A stretch of DNA of 64,000 nucleotides from Sciurus carolinensis. Its lineage: Eukaryota; Chordata; Mammalia; Rodentia; Sciuridae. The stretch spans positions 66,506,648 to 66,570,647 of the forward strand of contig NC_062228.1 of assembly GCF_902686445.1 (NCBI RefSeq). Reading direction: 5' to 3'. Numbering within the stretch: position 1 is the first letter of the stretch; every line of letters begins with the position of its first letter. Both the position numbers and the translations under genes were made by a program. The notes below the pieces were generated by a model, which worked only from the letters and a program-made list of their open reading frames with translations, searched no databases and was not told the DNA's origin. Positions 43,711-60,962 of this stretch are shown one piece after another.

Positions 43711-44610
43711 GTCCACTCTGGATGAGAGACTGAAGGCTTCCCACACTCCTCTGATGGTGCCCACTCTGGATGGGAGACTGAAGGCTTCCCACACTCCTCT
43801 GATGGTCTCCACTCTGGATGAGAGACTGAAGGCTTCCCACACTCCTCTGATGGTGCCCACTCTGGATGGGAGACTGAAGGCTTCCCACACTCCTCTGATG
43901 GTGCCCACTCTGGATGGGAGACTGAAGGCTTCCCACACTCCTCTGATGGTCTCCACTCTGGATGAGAGACTGAAGGCTTCCCACACTCCTCTGGTGGTGC
44001 CCACTCTGGATGGGAGACTGAAGGCTTCCCACACTCCTCTGATGGTCTCCACTCTGGATGAGAGACTGAAGGCTTCCCACACTCCTCTGATGGTGCCCAC
44101 TCTGGATGGGAGACTGAAGGCTTCCCACACTCCTCTGATGGTCTCCACTCTGGATGAGAGACTGAAGGCTTCCCACACTCCTCTGGTGGTGCCCACTCTG
44201 GATGGGAGACTGAAGGCTTCCCACACTCCTCTGATGGTGCCCACTCTGGATGGGAGACTGAAGGCTTCCCACACTCCTCTGATGGTGCCCACTCTGGATG
44301 GGAGACTGAAGGCTTCCCACATTCCTCTGATGGTGCCCACTCTGGATGGGAGACTGAAGGCTTCCCACACTCCTCTGGTGGTGCCCACTCTGGATGGGAG
44401 TCTGAAGGCTTCCCACACTCCTCTGATGGTGTCCACTCTGGATGGGAGACGGCTTCCACACTCCTCTGATGGTGTCCACTCTGGATGGGAGACTGAAGGC
44501 TTCCACACTCCTCTGATGGTGTCCACTCTGGATGGGAGACTGAAGGCTTCCACACTCCTCTGATGGTGTCCACTCTGGATGAGAGACTGAAGGCTTCCCA
44601 CCCTCCTACA
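43711..44610 (-). repeat. 48 bp minisatellite derived from a zinc-finger segment
   Basis: Fifteen exact 48 bp periods run from 43,711 to 44,430, followed by units of 43, 47 and 47 bp and a final partial unit, about 19 in all. On the minus strand each unit holds GAGTGTGGGAAGCCTTCAGT, which is the EECGK(A)FS start of a C2H2 finger with one base missing, then the finger's middle. The second half with the HTGE linker is absent. Two main variants (GATGGGAG with GTGCCC, and GATGAGAG with GTCTCC) alternate. All three frames on each strand stay open, which reflects the 48 bp period and is not evidence of coding. Confidence 0.93.
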
Positions 44611-44999
44611 CACCCAGGTTGTTTCCCCCGCTGGATTTTTTTCTGAGCAGCAAAAGTTTTGTTTTTTCCTTGAGGGTCTTTCCACCTCCTAAGTATCTGT
44701 GGCATCTCCTCATTTGAGTTCCCAGGTGGGTGAGGAGAGCAGTGTGTTTAGGAGGGAGCTCAGCAGCTGCTGCCCTTTAGGGGCTGCATTCTGGCATGAA
44801 CTCCTGGTGCTGCCTGTGGTTGAAGCCACAGGGGAGGGTCTGCAGGTTGCTCCTTGTAGCCCCGCCATGCTGTGAACAGTCTGTTGTCAGATGAGGCCCC
44901 AGCTGGCTGGGAAGCCTTGCACATGAAGGGCTGTTCTGATGAGTGGGCTGTCACTCTTCACTTGTTCAGGAGCATCCTCATCATCTTCCCAAGCCAACC

Positions 45000-45056
45000 T
45001 GGGCTGGAGATGTAGCCCAGTGGTAAAGTACCCCTGGGTTCAGTCCCCCCAAAAAT
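45000..45056 (+). mobile_element. ID SINE fragment
   Basis: GGGCTGGAGATGTAGCCCAG and CCCTGGGTTCAGTCCCCCC. It abuts the 5' edge of the decayed finger exon. Confidence 0.75.
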
Positions 45057-45767
45057 TCTCATTTTGGCAGGGGCCTGATTTATATCAATTGACACAGTCT
45101 TGCTAAGTCTTAAGTTCCTTGTGTGAAAATTAAGACAATAGTTGGTAAAAATGGCACACTGAGACTCAGAGTGGGAATATCTGGGTGGACTCAGAGGAAA
45201 TGAGCTCCCAAGGTACTCTGAGTCTCTCTTGTCAGCAGTGGTTTGCTCTTCAGTGTGAGGAAACCAGCTCTGCTCTGCTTGAAAACCTGTGACAGACTCT
45301 CCTCGGGCAGATGCCCATTCTCAACAAGATCCACATGATCTCTACCTACAGCTGCCAGACCCATAACTAGGTTATATCTCAGCTTCTCCACGGGGGATTT
45401 CCACACTATGATTCAAGAAAAAGTGAGTTCATGTGCAGAAATTTAAGACTGCCATTAATGCATCTGTGGGAAACGTATGAGGTGGATTCTGAGGTCAAGG
45501 AGGGTGGAACTTAATATCAGGGCTGCAATTGTTGAGATTTACTATAATTTCCAACTTGATGTTCTAGCTCAAGTTGCAGATGGCTTCATAACTGAAAACT
45601 GGACTCACTGGTGGCCTGAGGTCAATGACATAGAAACACCAGAGCTTCCCTGGTGTGAAGTGGAGGGGAGGCCAGAGGCTTGGAGGGATAGGCTTGCTGG
45701 ACTGGATCCATCACGTGAATCGTCTGGTATTCCAGTCGTGGGCTGCATACTGATGTTTCTGCTGTAA
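45057..45767. other. Sequence upstream of the decayed zinc-finger exon, unassigned
   Basis: No KRAB motif is visible in any minus-strand frame. A plus-strand 96-codon frame at 45,477-45,767 has no recognised domain. Confidence 0.4.
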
Positions 45768-45905
45768 TCTCCAGAACCTGCGACTACATTATCTTACGTG
45801 GCAAAATTAATTTGAAGATGGGTTTAAGGTTGCTCATTGGCTGACCTCAAAACAGGGATTGTATCCTGGATTATTCCTATGAACCCAGTGTAGTCGCGTG
45901 GACCC
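45768..45905 (+). mobile_element. MaLR-type LTR fragment
   Basis: Matches by eye the internal part of MLT1-like LTRs (ACCTGCGACTACATTATCTT, TTAAGGTTGCTCATTGGCTG, GACCCTTGAAAGCAGAAGAG). Confidence 0.55.
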
Positions 45906-45939
45906 TTGAAAGCAGAAGAGGAGCAGACTCAGCGGGCAG

Positions 45940-46780
45940 CAGGGCCTCCCGCGGTGGCACCTCACTCTTACCTGTACCTCATCCACCTGCGCTCAAAACG
46001 GACTGCATTCCACGGCACTCGGCGTCTGCCGGACGCCCGCAACGTCCCGTCTCTAAGTCCCTCCACAGCGCCACCCGCACCGCCGCGCCTGGACCACCAG
46101 ACGCCTTCCTCCGCGGGCCGCGGGCCGCCCGGATGCCTCGCTCGGGCTCACGCGTCCACCGCAGCCCGGCGCCGCAGGCCTCCGCCCGGTCCTCCCCCTG
46201 CCCTTGCGCGCAGTCTTACTTCAACCTCCGTCGGGCCAGCAGCGGCCCACGTTGCCGAGACTCCCTCGCGCGCCACGCGGTGGCCACAGCAACGCTGGCC
46301 TCGGGCCCCTGACCGGTCGGCATCGCCGGCGACCCCACCCGCGTCCGGCGGCAAACCTCCGGCGTGGCTAGGGCGGGGCCTCGCCCGCGACCGCTCGCCT
46401 CTGATTGGTCGCTCGCTCCACAGGCTCGGGGCGCGGCTGATGCGCGCGCAGCGAAGGCGGGACCCGTTGCTATAGCGACAAGAGTCGCGCCTCTCCCGCC
46501 CGTGGGCGGCCTCGGCCCGCCTCTCGGCTTTGCGGCAGGGACCCGCGGCAGGTGCGGGGGGAGGCAAGACTGTGGCTCGCACGTGGGCGGAAAGTAAGTC
46601 GGAGGAGGAACTGAGGCTGCGGGGCGGGGGAGGAGGAAAGCCAGGCTGCCAGGGCCGAGGTGCTGCCGGACCCCTGCCCTGGCGTCTGTCGGCCAGGCGT
46701 CCGGCGAGGCCCCTCGGACTGCCCACAAGAGGATGCCCTGATGGCCACGGACAAGTCGGGTCGGGCAGGAGCGTCTCTCT
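45940..46780. promoter_or_regulatory. CpG island of the decayed zinc-finger locus
   Basis: A GC- and CpG-rich block with a CCAAT-type GATTGGT (46,412), an RFX-like X-box at 46,466 and no TATA box. On the minus strand, 46,220-46,239 (CTGGCCCGACGGAGG, then donor GTAAG) resembles ZNF584 exon 1 (ATGGCCGACGGGG). The start codon is changed to CTG and one C is added. This supports a duplicated, disabled first exon. Confidence 0.6.
46466..46479. promoter_or_regulatory. RFX X-box-like palindrome
   Basis: GTTGCTATAGCGAC, the same kind of dyad and a similar distance upstream of the presumed exon 1 as in ZNF584. Confidence 0.55.
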
Positions 46781-46811
46781 GACCCTTGCTGAGAAGAGGA
46801 GGCGGGATTCT

Positions 46812-47275
46812 CCATTAGTCAGGTTCTCTAGAGGAACAGACCCAACGGGGGTTGTTAGGCTGGCGCACACGACCAGAAGCTGGATGGCCAGCAGTGGCCT
46901 GGGCAGCTGGGCAGCCCAAGAGGCGAAGCCCAGAACAAGAAGCATCAACAGTGCTACCCTGGTCCACCAACAGGGCTTCTGGAAGCTCCCTGAGAATCAC
47001 TGGCAGTCTGCTCTGTAGAGCGAAGGAGAGCAAGCCTGATGTCCCCAGGCGACCGCAGCCGCAATCGAGAGGCCATTCAGAAAGAATGGAGCTTGCATCT
47101 GCTGCTGCTTCCATCCAAGCCTCCGAACTATTGGACGGTGCTGCCCACGCTTAGGGAGGGTGTCCACTTCAGTTTGCTTTCCCACGTGCCAGTCATTCCT
47201 AGACACACCCAGAAGACTCATTCTCCTCATCCCTTAATCCAATCAAGCTCACAATTCAAATTAACCATTACGGAT
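46812..47275. mobile_element. Old interspersed repeat fragment, family uncertain
   Basis: TTAGTCAGGTTCTCTAGAGG at the left and AATTAACCATTACGG at the right resemble the ends of a common mammalian LTR-class repeat. I cannot name it safely. Confidence 0.5.
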
Positions 47276-48249
47276 CACAGAGTGGAGCCCCTGACCTCCC
47301 TCCTGGCTGGTGGGGAAGAGCGCTGGGGATGCGACTTGGGAAAGGTTTGGGGAAGTAGGCTTGGCAGGGGAGGCAGTACGGTGGCTGGAAGACTGGGTCG
47401 GTCTGCTCAGCCCTTCATCTGCTGTGTGAGTTTGGTCCATCCTTGTTCCCCAGTTCCCTAACCCTGGTACATAAAAGTGGCCCAACAAACTCTTGTGGAT
47501 AAACAAATTCCCTCATATAGAGGGCTTACTGCTGCCCATATTATAGAGGAGAGAACAGAGGCCTGGCCCATGCAGGCCTCTTGGGCACCGTCCCCAGACT
47601 CTGAAGCTGCCTCCACTCTCTGGGCATGAAGGCACCACAGCCTGGGAGGAGGGGCAAGCCTGGGGTCAAGTGACAAGGCCATGGGACCAATGGTGGTGTC
47701 CAGCAGGCAGGGGTGGGCAGAGGGAACTCCAGAGCCCAGGGGAGAGGGAAATGGACCGAGACCCGTGGGCAGAGGTGGAGAGGTACCCTTCTGGTCCTGT
47801 GCTGGGAGGTTTCGGGCACCCCCTTTATGGGCAGTGGGCAAGGAGGAACCAAATAATCTACAGATGGGTGCTTAGCAACCCCTGGGCTCTGTCATCAGCC
47901 TCTTTTTAGGGGAGGAGAGGATAAGGCCCAGGCTCCCACGCTGGAATGGCAGAGTCCACAGTAGTTCCTCAGAGGCAGCTAGTTGGGACAGGGGAGAGAC
48001 AGCCCTTCCCACACCCTTGGCCCCCACCTGGCCTCCCCAGATCCATTTTCCTCTCTGCAGGCTGTGCTACCTACCTCAATGCCAGCTCCAGAGTGTGCTC
48101 GAGGACTCAGCTTAGAGGTTCCCTCCTCCAGGAACCCTCCAGGATCACCCCCAGGCAGCACATCCTCTGCCTTCTTTTCACTGCCAGCTAAGGTTCCCTT
48201 TCTGCCCACCCTCACTTCCCCAGGTTAGGATGGAGGGGAGTGGATGAAG
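47276..48249. other. Intergenic sequence, nothing recognised
   Basis: Short frames on both strands without domains or splice support. Confidence 0.4.
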
Positions 48250-48712
48250 AGAGAGATCTCTTAGAACCCCAAAGATGTCCAGGTTGTAATCCCTGGGACC
48301 TGTGAGCCTGCTACCTTACTTAGTAAAAAGGACCTTGTAAATTGGTTAAATTAGGAGTCTGGGGATGGGAGATCATCTCCGATGATCTGTATGGACCCAG
48401 TGTACTCCTGTAGTCTGTCCTTACAAATGAAGAGGGGTAGAGAAAGGTTAGAGGGGTTTGCAGATGTTATTGCTGAGGGCTTTGAAGGAACTGTGCCAAG
48501 CCAAGGAAGACAGCTGTAGAAGCTGGAAAAACTAAGGAAGTAGATTCTTGCACTCTCCAGAAAGAACTAGAACTGTGAGAACCTCGATGTTAGCCCAGTG
48601 AGATGACCTTGGACTTGTGGACCGCAGAACCGTAAGATGATAAATGTGTAGTTCTAAGGCATCCAGTTGGGGATAGTTTGTTGTAGCAGCCAGAGAAAGC
48701 GAACACAGACCA
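48250..48712 (+). mobile_element. MaLR-type LTR (MLT1-like)
   Basis: CCCCAAAGATGTCCAGGTTG, GGGATGGGAGATCATCTCCG, TAGCCCAGTGAGATGACCTT and TTTGTTGTAGCAGCCAGAG occur in the order of an MLT1-like LTR. Confidence 0.65.
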
Positions 48713-49242
48713 CCAACCTGCTCCTGTCAGGCTGGATTCCTTCCTGTGAGCAGGGCTGTGGCCTCCCAGCTCCCACGAGTGGTGTTCACAGTGGACACGG
48801 AGCGTAACTGGCCTGGGAGGACACGCCTCGGACTCCCTTATGCTCCTCCTCTGGCCTCCGCCTGGAAGCAGCAGCTTTACATGCACTACCCACATGCCTT
48901 CCAGGCTGCCTCTGAGCCGTCTGTGGTGCCGTCAGCTCCCAGGGACCATTCCCCTGGAACCACTCACACACCGCATTCCCAGTGCTGGGAACACACATGT
49001 AAACAATTCAGACAGGGGCTCCCCTCGCACACTCGGCCTCCCTGTCCCCGGTGACACCCCTAAATGGGGGTCTCAGAGGCCTAGGTCAGTCTGTGCTAGG
49101 TAGCTGCTACTCGCTGCCCCTCCATTGAGACAGGACAGCTTCTGGGAGTTCCCTGAAGGCTGCTGTGGACTGGAAGGTGCCAGCTTCCACTGGAGCACAG
49201 TGAGGGAGCTGCACAGAGCTGATGGAGCCCTGGAGAAGAGTC
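48713..49242. other. Intergenic sequence, nothing recognised
   Basis: No supported gene or repeat between the LTR and the L1 fragment. Confidence 0.4.
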
Positions 49243-49252
49243 TGGCCCCTGG

Positions 49253-50238
49253 TATCAAACTCAAAAACTCCTTCACAGCAAAGGAAACAATCAAGAACCT
49301 GAAGAGGGAGCCTGCAGAATGGGAGAAAATCTTTTTCACCTGCACCTCAGCACATTAATCTCCAGGATATATAAAGAATTCAAAAAACTTGAACACCAAA
49401 AAACCCCAAGTAACCCAATCAATAAATGGGCAAAGGAAATGAACAGACACTCCACAGAAGAAAAACAATCAACAAACATGAAAAAATGTTCATCTTCTCT
49501 AGCAATTAGAGAAATACAAATAAAGTGAGACTTCATCTCACTCTAGTCAGAATGTCAATTATCAAGAATACAAGTAACAATAAATGTTGGTGAGAATGTG
49601 GGGACAAAGGTTCCCTTGTACATTGCTGGTAGGACTGCAAATTGGTGCAATCACTTGGGAAAGCAGTGTGAAGATTCCTCAGAAAACTTGGAATGCAACC
49701 AATATTTGACCCAGTTATCCTGCTCCTTGGCATATACCCAGAGGACCTAAAATCAACATAGTATAGGGACTGGGGCCACATCAGTGTTTATAGCAGCTCA
49801 ATTCACAATAGCTAAACTATGGAACCAACCTATGTGCCCTTCCCCAGATGAATGGATAAAGAAAATGTAGTACATATACAAAATGGATGGAACTGGAGAC
49901 TATCCTGCTAAGTGAAATAACCAATCCCCAAAACCAAAGGCCAAATGCGCTCTCTGATATGCAGATGCTGGCTCACAATAGGTGCCCTGGAGGATGGGGG
50001 GGGGGGGGTGATTTTACTGGATTGAATAGGGAGGAGTGGGGGAAGGGAGGCGGGATGGGAATGGGAAGGACAGTAGAATGAATCAGACACAACTTCCTGT
50101 GTTCAGATATGAATATACAACCAGTGTAACTCCACATCATGTGCAACAAAAGTGGGAAGTTATACTCCATGTGCGCATGCTATGTCAAAATACAGTCTAC
50201 TGTCATGTATAACTGGGAAGAACAAATAAAAAAGAAGT
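49253..50238 (+). mobile_element. LINE-1 3' fragment
   Basis: About 1 kb of L1, from the ORF2 carboxyl region ([17 protein letters not shown] near 49,415) through a G-rich 3' UTR and AATAAAAAAGAAG. TGGCCCCTGG flanks it at 49,243-49,252 and 50,239-50,248, a likely target duplication. Confidence 0.92.
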
Positions 50239-50248
50239 TGGCCCCTGG

Positions 50249-50513
50249 AAATTAATCAGGGCAATAGGGACTCTGGCAGGCATAGAGAGGGGCCAGAATC
50301 ACTCAGGCTAGCCAGGTAAGTCCAGGACTCCCATAGTCACAAATCATGTCACTCGGAGGGTGACCTTGGCTTCTGTAAGCCATGATGACCACAGCTGCCC
50401 CACAGCATGTTGGGAAGTTTGCAGAAGCCATGATCCAGAGGAGAAGTCAAGTCTCCCTGAGCAGTTTGGCACTTAGAAACAGGGTAGCAGCCAGTCTTCA
50501 AGAGATAGGGCCT
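50249..50513. other. Intergenic sequence, nothing recognised
   Basis: No supported feature. Confidence 0.35.
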
Positions 50514-50700
50514 TGCTGGGTATGCAATACCTGTAATACCAAGAGCTCAGAAGGATCGTAAGTTCAAAGCCAGCCTCAGCAACTTAGCAAGGCCCTAAGC
50601 AACTCGCTGAGACCCTGTTTCAAAAGTAAAAAGGACTGGGGATGTGACTCAGAGGTTAAGTGCCTCTGGGTTCAATCCCTGGTACTCAAGAAAGAGACAG
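50514..50700 (+). mobile_element. B1+ID SINE
   Basis: TTCAAAGCCAGCCTCAGCAA and GGACTGGGGATGTGACTCAG. Confidence 0.9.
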
Positions 50701-51299
50701 AGATAGACAGGGTCCTAACCATCCCTGGTCGGGTCACCCCTGCCCCTCTGAGCCTAAGTCCCAGCCAGAGTATAAATGTATTCCCATGCCCATCCTGCAG
50801 GCAGTAGAGAGAAAAACAAACAAAAGAACCCACACACTTGGTGTGGGGGTAGTTGTCCCCTGCAAGGGACGGTGGAGGGGCATGGCTAGGAGGGATCAAC
50901 AGCAATTTTTCTCTCCAAAGATGGGGCCCTCACAGCCTGCAGTGCACCCTAAGGAGGAGTGGATCAGAACCTTCAACCCTGGTCCCGCTGGGGATTCTTC
51001 CGCAGCACTCTTTCAAGTTCAGGGCTGAGGTTCAGAAATGACTCCCAGAGAAACCCTTGCAAATGTCAGGCCAGGGCACTCTCAGCTGGACAACCCTGGG
51101 AATCGCAGGCATCTCCAGGTGAACTCCCACGGGGATCAGGTGTGTTCCCGAGGATCCCTGTGGAATGGTGGCAGTGGCTGCTGCCGGAGGGGGTCTGTCC
51201 CATGGTGAAATACCATGGGTGCTTGCAGTGCACCTGCTAAGGGCCTGGGGTCGGCCTGAGGTCCCCAGCCTGGAGAGCAGCCCTGAGGCACCGAGGCAT
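50701..51299 (-). other. Region downstream of RNF225, probable 3' UTR and intergenic
   Basis: No other gene is visible. I find no clear AATAAA on the minus strand close to the RNF225 stop, so the 3' end of that mRNA is not defined. Confidence 0.4.
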
Positions 51300-53545
<2,246 letters not shown>

Positions 53546-53565
53546 CTGCCCCCAAGGGAAGACAG

Positions 53566-53571
53566 TTTATT
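53566..53571 (-). terminator. RPS5 polyadenylation signal
   Basis: AATAAA on the minus strand, 18 bases beyond the RPS5 stop; the usual short 3' UTR of ribosomal protein genes. Confidence 0.9.
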
Positions 53572-53588
53572 GGTCAGCAGCAGAGACA

Positions 53589-57805
<4,217 letters not shown>

Positions 57806-58479
57806 CTAGGCACACCTACTCCCACCTGAGGCTGACCCTCATCCTAGGGGTGACGTGAATCGCTAGGAGGGACCGCTTTCCCGGCCCTAGAAAACCACGC
57901 ACTGTTGAGAAGCACCTATCTCACTCGGGAGCACTGGTTCCGAGACCAGGCAGCCACCCTGTGCACAGGTGCTGCAGGAACACGCTACAGTGGCTTAGCA
58001 GGAACGCTAAGCACCCTGACGTCGTATCTGACGGGAACTAAACACAGGCCGTGCCACGTTCACTCAGAGAACACAAGCTGCTCTGAACCGTCTGCTCATC
58101 CGTGAGGTGTTAACGCCATCTGACAGACAGGACCACCGTACGGATCCTGCGGCAGAACCGAGGCCAGTTTCCATCCTGGCTCGATACTAGGCGGACACTA
58201 AGGGACGCTATGGAGAAAACGGGGACAGGGCAAAAGCGTGATCACAGAACTACGAAAACGGAAACTTCCGGTCTCGATGTGCAGCCGCAAACCCAAAACC
58301 AGGGTCCGCGGCGGTGCAGGCCCACCGCGGCTCCGAGCGGCGCGGGCCGCGCGTCTCCGAGGCACCCACTTTCCGGAAGGAGGGGGAGCCGAGCACCGAA
58401 GACGTAGGCCCCGGGCGCGCCCGCGTCCTCCGGGAGACCCTAGGCTGCCCCTCGGAACCCAGAACCCTCTGCAGCTAAC

Positions 58480-58550
58480 CTGAGAGCACAGCCGGGGAGC
58501 CTCGGTCGCGCCGCGTGCTCCACGCGCCGCCCTGGCACAGACAGGAAGAG
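58480..58550 (-). promoter_or_regulatory. RPS5 non-coding exon 1 with 5' TOP start
   Basis: On the minus strand CTCTTCCTGTCTG at 58,550 is a terminal oligopyrimidine-type start, the element through which mTOR controls ribosomal protein mRNA translation. The exon ends CTCTCAG at 58,480, followed by the donor GTTAGC. Confidence 0.85.
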
Positions 58551-58610
58551 GCCGCGTGGAGCCGGCCGACGCTTTTAAGTGTAGAGAAAACTTCCGGGTC
58601 AGCGGAGGCA
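58551..58610 (-). promoter_or_regulatory. RPS5 core promoter
   Basis: TTAAAA (58,573-58,578) lies 23-28 bp upstream of the TOP start and is a plausible weak TATA element. CCGGAAGT (58,590-58,597) is an ETS/GABP-type site at about -40 to -47. Confidence 0.72.
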
Positions 58611-59419
58611 ACGCGCGCGCACAAGAGCGTAGCGCGGTCAAGGACCAATCCGGTGCGGGGATAAAGGCAGCCTGCCCTTCAGACGGAGCGCGCACGTCCG
58701 CCGCGCACGCGCACTCGCAAAAGCGGGCCCACAGCGCGCCTGGCGGGTGTGCAAGAAGAAGCACTTGCCCGGGCTCGGGGGTCTGTGCGCAAGCGCAGAG
58801 ATAGCCGAGGCCAACACCGCCATATCTAATGAGGGCAGAAGTCCGGGCTGCGATCCCTCAGGCCGGGCAGTTGGCTCGGCACCCTGTCGTTCTTTGCTGT
58901 CCTCACGACTGCTTCCCGAGGACACACGCGCCGCGCCCCCGCGTTGGCGGAGTGAGATGCGGCCGACGCTGCTCTCCGCCGGGTCCGCGTCGCCGCGCGC
59001 ATGCGCCGCCGCTGACAGTGACCACTCCGGTGATCGGCTGCCGGGCTTCCCGCGCCACCGCCGCCTCTGCTGCCGTAGTTTCGCGTCCTGGAGGACCGGG
59101 TTCACGGCGGTGGGAGCCAGACCACATGCTGGAGCTGTGCGACCCATCTCCGGGTCGGGGCATCTGGAGCAGGGCAGGCAGACTGGGTCCCTCGGGGAGC
59201 CCTTTATCTCGGTGCTCATCGCTGGGAACCCTGTCTGTGTCCCCGCCTCCTGGGCTGCCGTTTTCAATTAGCATGACTTCGGCTTTGCAGTCCAAAAACT
59301 TCTGAAATTACGGGACCGTTCCCCGTCTGGTTCCCCTTCAGGCCCCTGTCGCCCCAGCTCTGTCGCTTCTGCCAGCTGGTCCCAGAAGGCTCGCTACCCA
59401 GGTCAGCCTGGGAGGGGCT

Positions 59420-59830
59420 GACAAGTGTCCTTAAGAAGAAGAGAGAGGGGCTAGTGCCCAAAACCACATGGGAAGAAAGCGTGGGGGAGACAGTCACGTG
59501 ACCACAGAGCCGTGGAACAGAAGCCACCAGAAGTTGGAAAAAGCACGGAAGGGTCCTCCACAGACGATGTGCCCTTACAACACCTTGATTATGGACTTTT
59601 GACCTTCAGAACTCAATAAATTGCCGGGGTTTTTTTTATTTTTATTTTTTTAGTTGTACATGGACACAATACCTTTATTTTGTTTTTTATGGGGTGCTGA
59701 GAATCGAACCCAGCGCCTCCCACGTGCTAGGCAAGTGCTCTACCACTGAGCCACAAACCCAGTCCAATAAATTGTTAAAGCCACCAAGTTTGTGGCGATT
59801 TATTACTGCAGGCACAGGACACTAATATAC
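59420..59830 (+). mobile_element. MaLR-type LTR, split by a SINE
   Basis: CAACACCTTGATTATGGACT and CTTCAGAACTCAATAAATTG before the SINE, then AAGCCACCAAGTTTGTGGCG and ACACTAATA after it, fit the 3' part of an MLT1-like LTR. Confidence 0.65.
59626..59763 (-). mobile_element. ID-type SINE inserted in the LTR
   Basis: TTTTTAGTTGTACATGGACA tail, then GGTGCTGAGAATCGAACCCA body. CAATAAATTG is present on both sides (near 59,614 and 59,765), a 10 bp target duplication. Confidence 0.9.
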
Positions 59831-60788
59831 CCCAGATGCTGAAAGGCTACCTTTGCCATGCTTAGCCTTTCCTTCCATGTCACCTGAGTGAGACTCTTCC
59901 TGATAACCTCATGGTGACAACCTGAGATGCCATGCCTGCCACCTCATTCCCTTGTCCCCTCCTAGTTGGGAATCATTCTGGGGTAGGCAGCTCCTTAATC
60001 CCACATGGACATTAGGAGTCTAGGAACCAGATTGCTTGCTCTTAAGAACAAGCTTATGAGGTGGACATACTAATTTTACAGTCAGAGAGGCCCAGAGAGG
60101 TGAAATCACACGTGGTCCAAGGTCACAAAGAAGGTGGTGAGGCTGGGAGTCCCAGATGACTGCCCCAAGTGTGGTCTCTCCTGCCTCGGCTGTCTTCCCC
60201 ATCCCCCTGCATTGTGTCTGCCACATCTCTGGGGGCCCCTGAACATACACAGTGCCCATGATGTATTTGTTCTGTGAACAATAAGTGGTTCTCTCCCCTG
60301 GGCATGGCAGAACCCAGAGAGCGACTCTGTCCCTCAGCCCTCTCTCTCTTCATAGGAAATGCTTCCTGCCCAGTAACCATGTAATTATGGGTTGTAGTTA
60401 CAGGAGGGCTTGCCTTGCCTCCAGGCCTGCTGGAATAAAGGCGCGGAATGAATGAATGAATAGGTATATTGACTCTTCAATTCTTGCAGGTCTGCTGTCT
60501 CGCCCTGCCACAGCACCAGGCAGACAGGCTGAACTTGCCCACTGCCCTAGGCCTCCTGCTGCCTGTGGAGCGTGTCCAAGCATGGGCTCCCAGGGGCAGG
60601 TGCCTGGGCCAGTCCACCTGCTGGGTGACAGCCTCTTCTAGGTTCAGTCTGCTCAGCTACAGATTGGGACCCTGTGTCATCAGGATGCCTGTGGATCTGG
60701 TGAGCGGGGAGAGTGCCCGTGTGGGTGGTGATGAAGAACAGGATCCAGTCTAATCCCACACTTAAGGTTAGCTGGTAAAGAATACGGG
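59831..60788. other. Intergenic sequence, nothing recognised
   Basis: A short GAATGAATGAATGAATA run at about 60,447 is the only local repeat seen. Confidence 0.4.
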
Positions 60789-60962
60789 AGGCTGGCCAGG
60801 CATAGTGGAGCTCACCTGCGATCCTTGCTACTCAGCAGGCTGAGGCAGAAGGACTGCCAAGTTGCAGCCAGCCTGGGCAGCTTAGACCTCGTCTCAAAAT
60901 TAAAAACGAGAAGGACTGATAGAGAGCCCCTGGGTTCAACCCCCAGTACTGGGGGTGGGGAG
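60789..60962 (+). mobile_element. B1+ID SINE, diverged
   Basis: GGCCAGGCATAGTGGAGCTC, CAGGCTGAGGCAGAAGGACT, CCCTGGGTTCAACCCCCAGT. Confidence 0.8.

Larger units (their letters stand above)
42900..45000 (-). pseudogene. Decayed C2H2 zinc-finger exon, ZNF584-like
   Basis: Read on the minus strand, the segment starts near 44,990 with an acidic EDDEDAPEQ stretch that aligns by eye with EDEEAPPKQ at the start of the ZNF584 finger exon. Broken finger pieces follow in several frames, such as GKAYSRIS-LSQHQSIH near 43,250 and CRKAFRHTSTLF near 43,040. Many stops and frameshifts are present. A 48 bp minisatellite (43,711-44,610) and a SINE (43,396-43,560) lie inside it. No KRAB exon was found upstream. 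It lies between ZNF584 and RNF225 on the same strand, so a broken tandem duplicate of ZNF584 is the simplest reading. Confidence 0.78.
58230..59200. promoter_or_regulatory. RPS5 CpG island
   Basis: A CpG-rich block spans RPS5 exon 1 and about 650 bp upstream. Further ETS-like sites (ACTTCCGG near 58,264) lie in intron 1. I see no confident gene on the opposite strand. Confidence 0.75.

Noticed and set aside
43469..44705. 289-384 codon frames across the 48 bp minisatellite
   Set aside because: The period is a multiple of three, so all frames stay open. The peptides are pure repeats and flanking sequence is a zinc-finger pseudogene.
45477..45767. 96-codon plus-strand frame as a gene
   Set aside because: No recognised domain, no splice or promoter evidence, and neighbouring LTR fragments suggest repeat-derived sequence.
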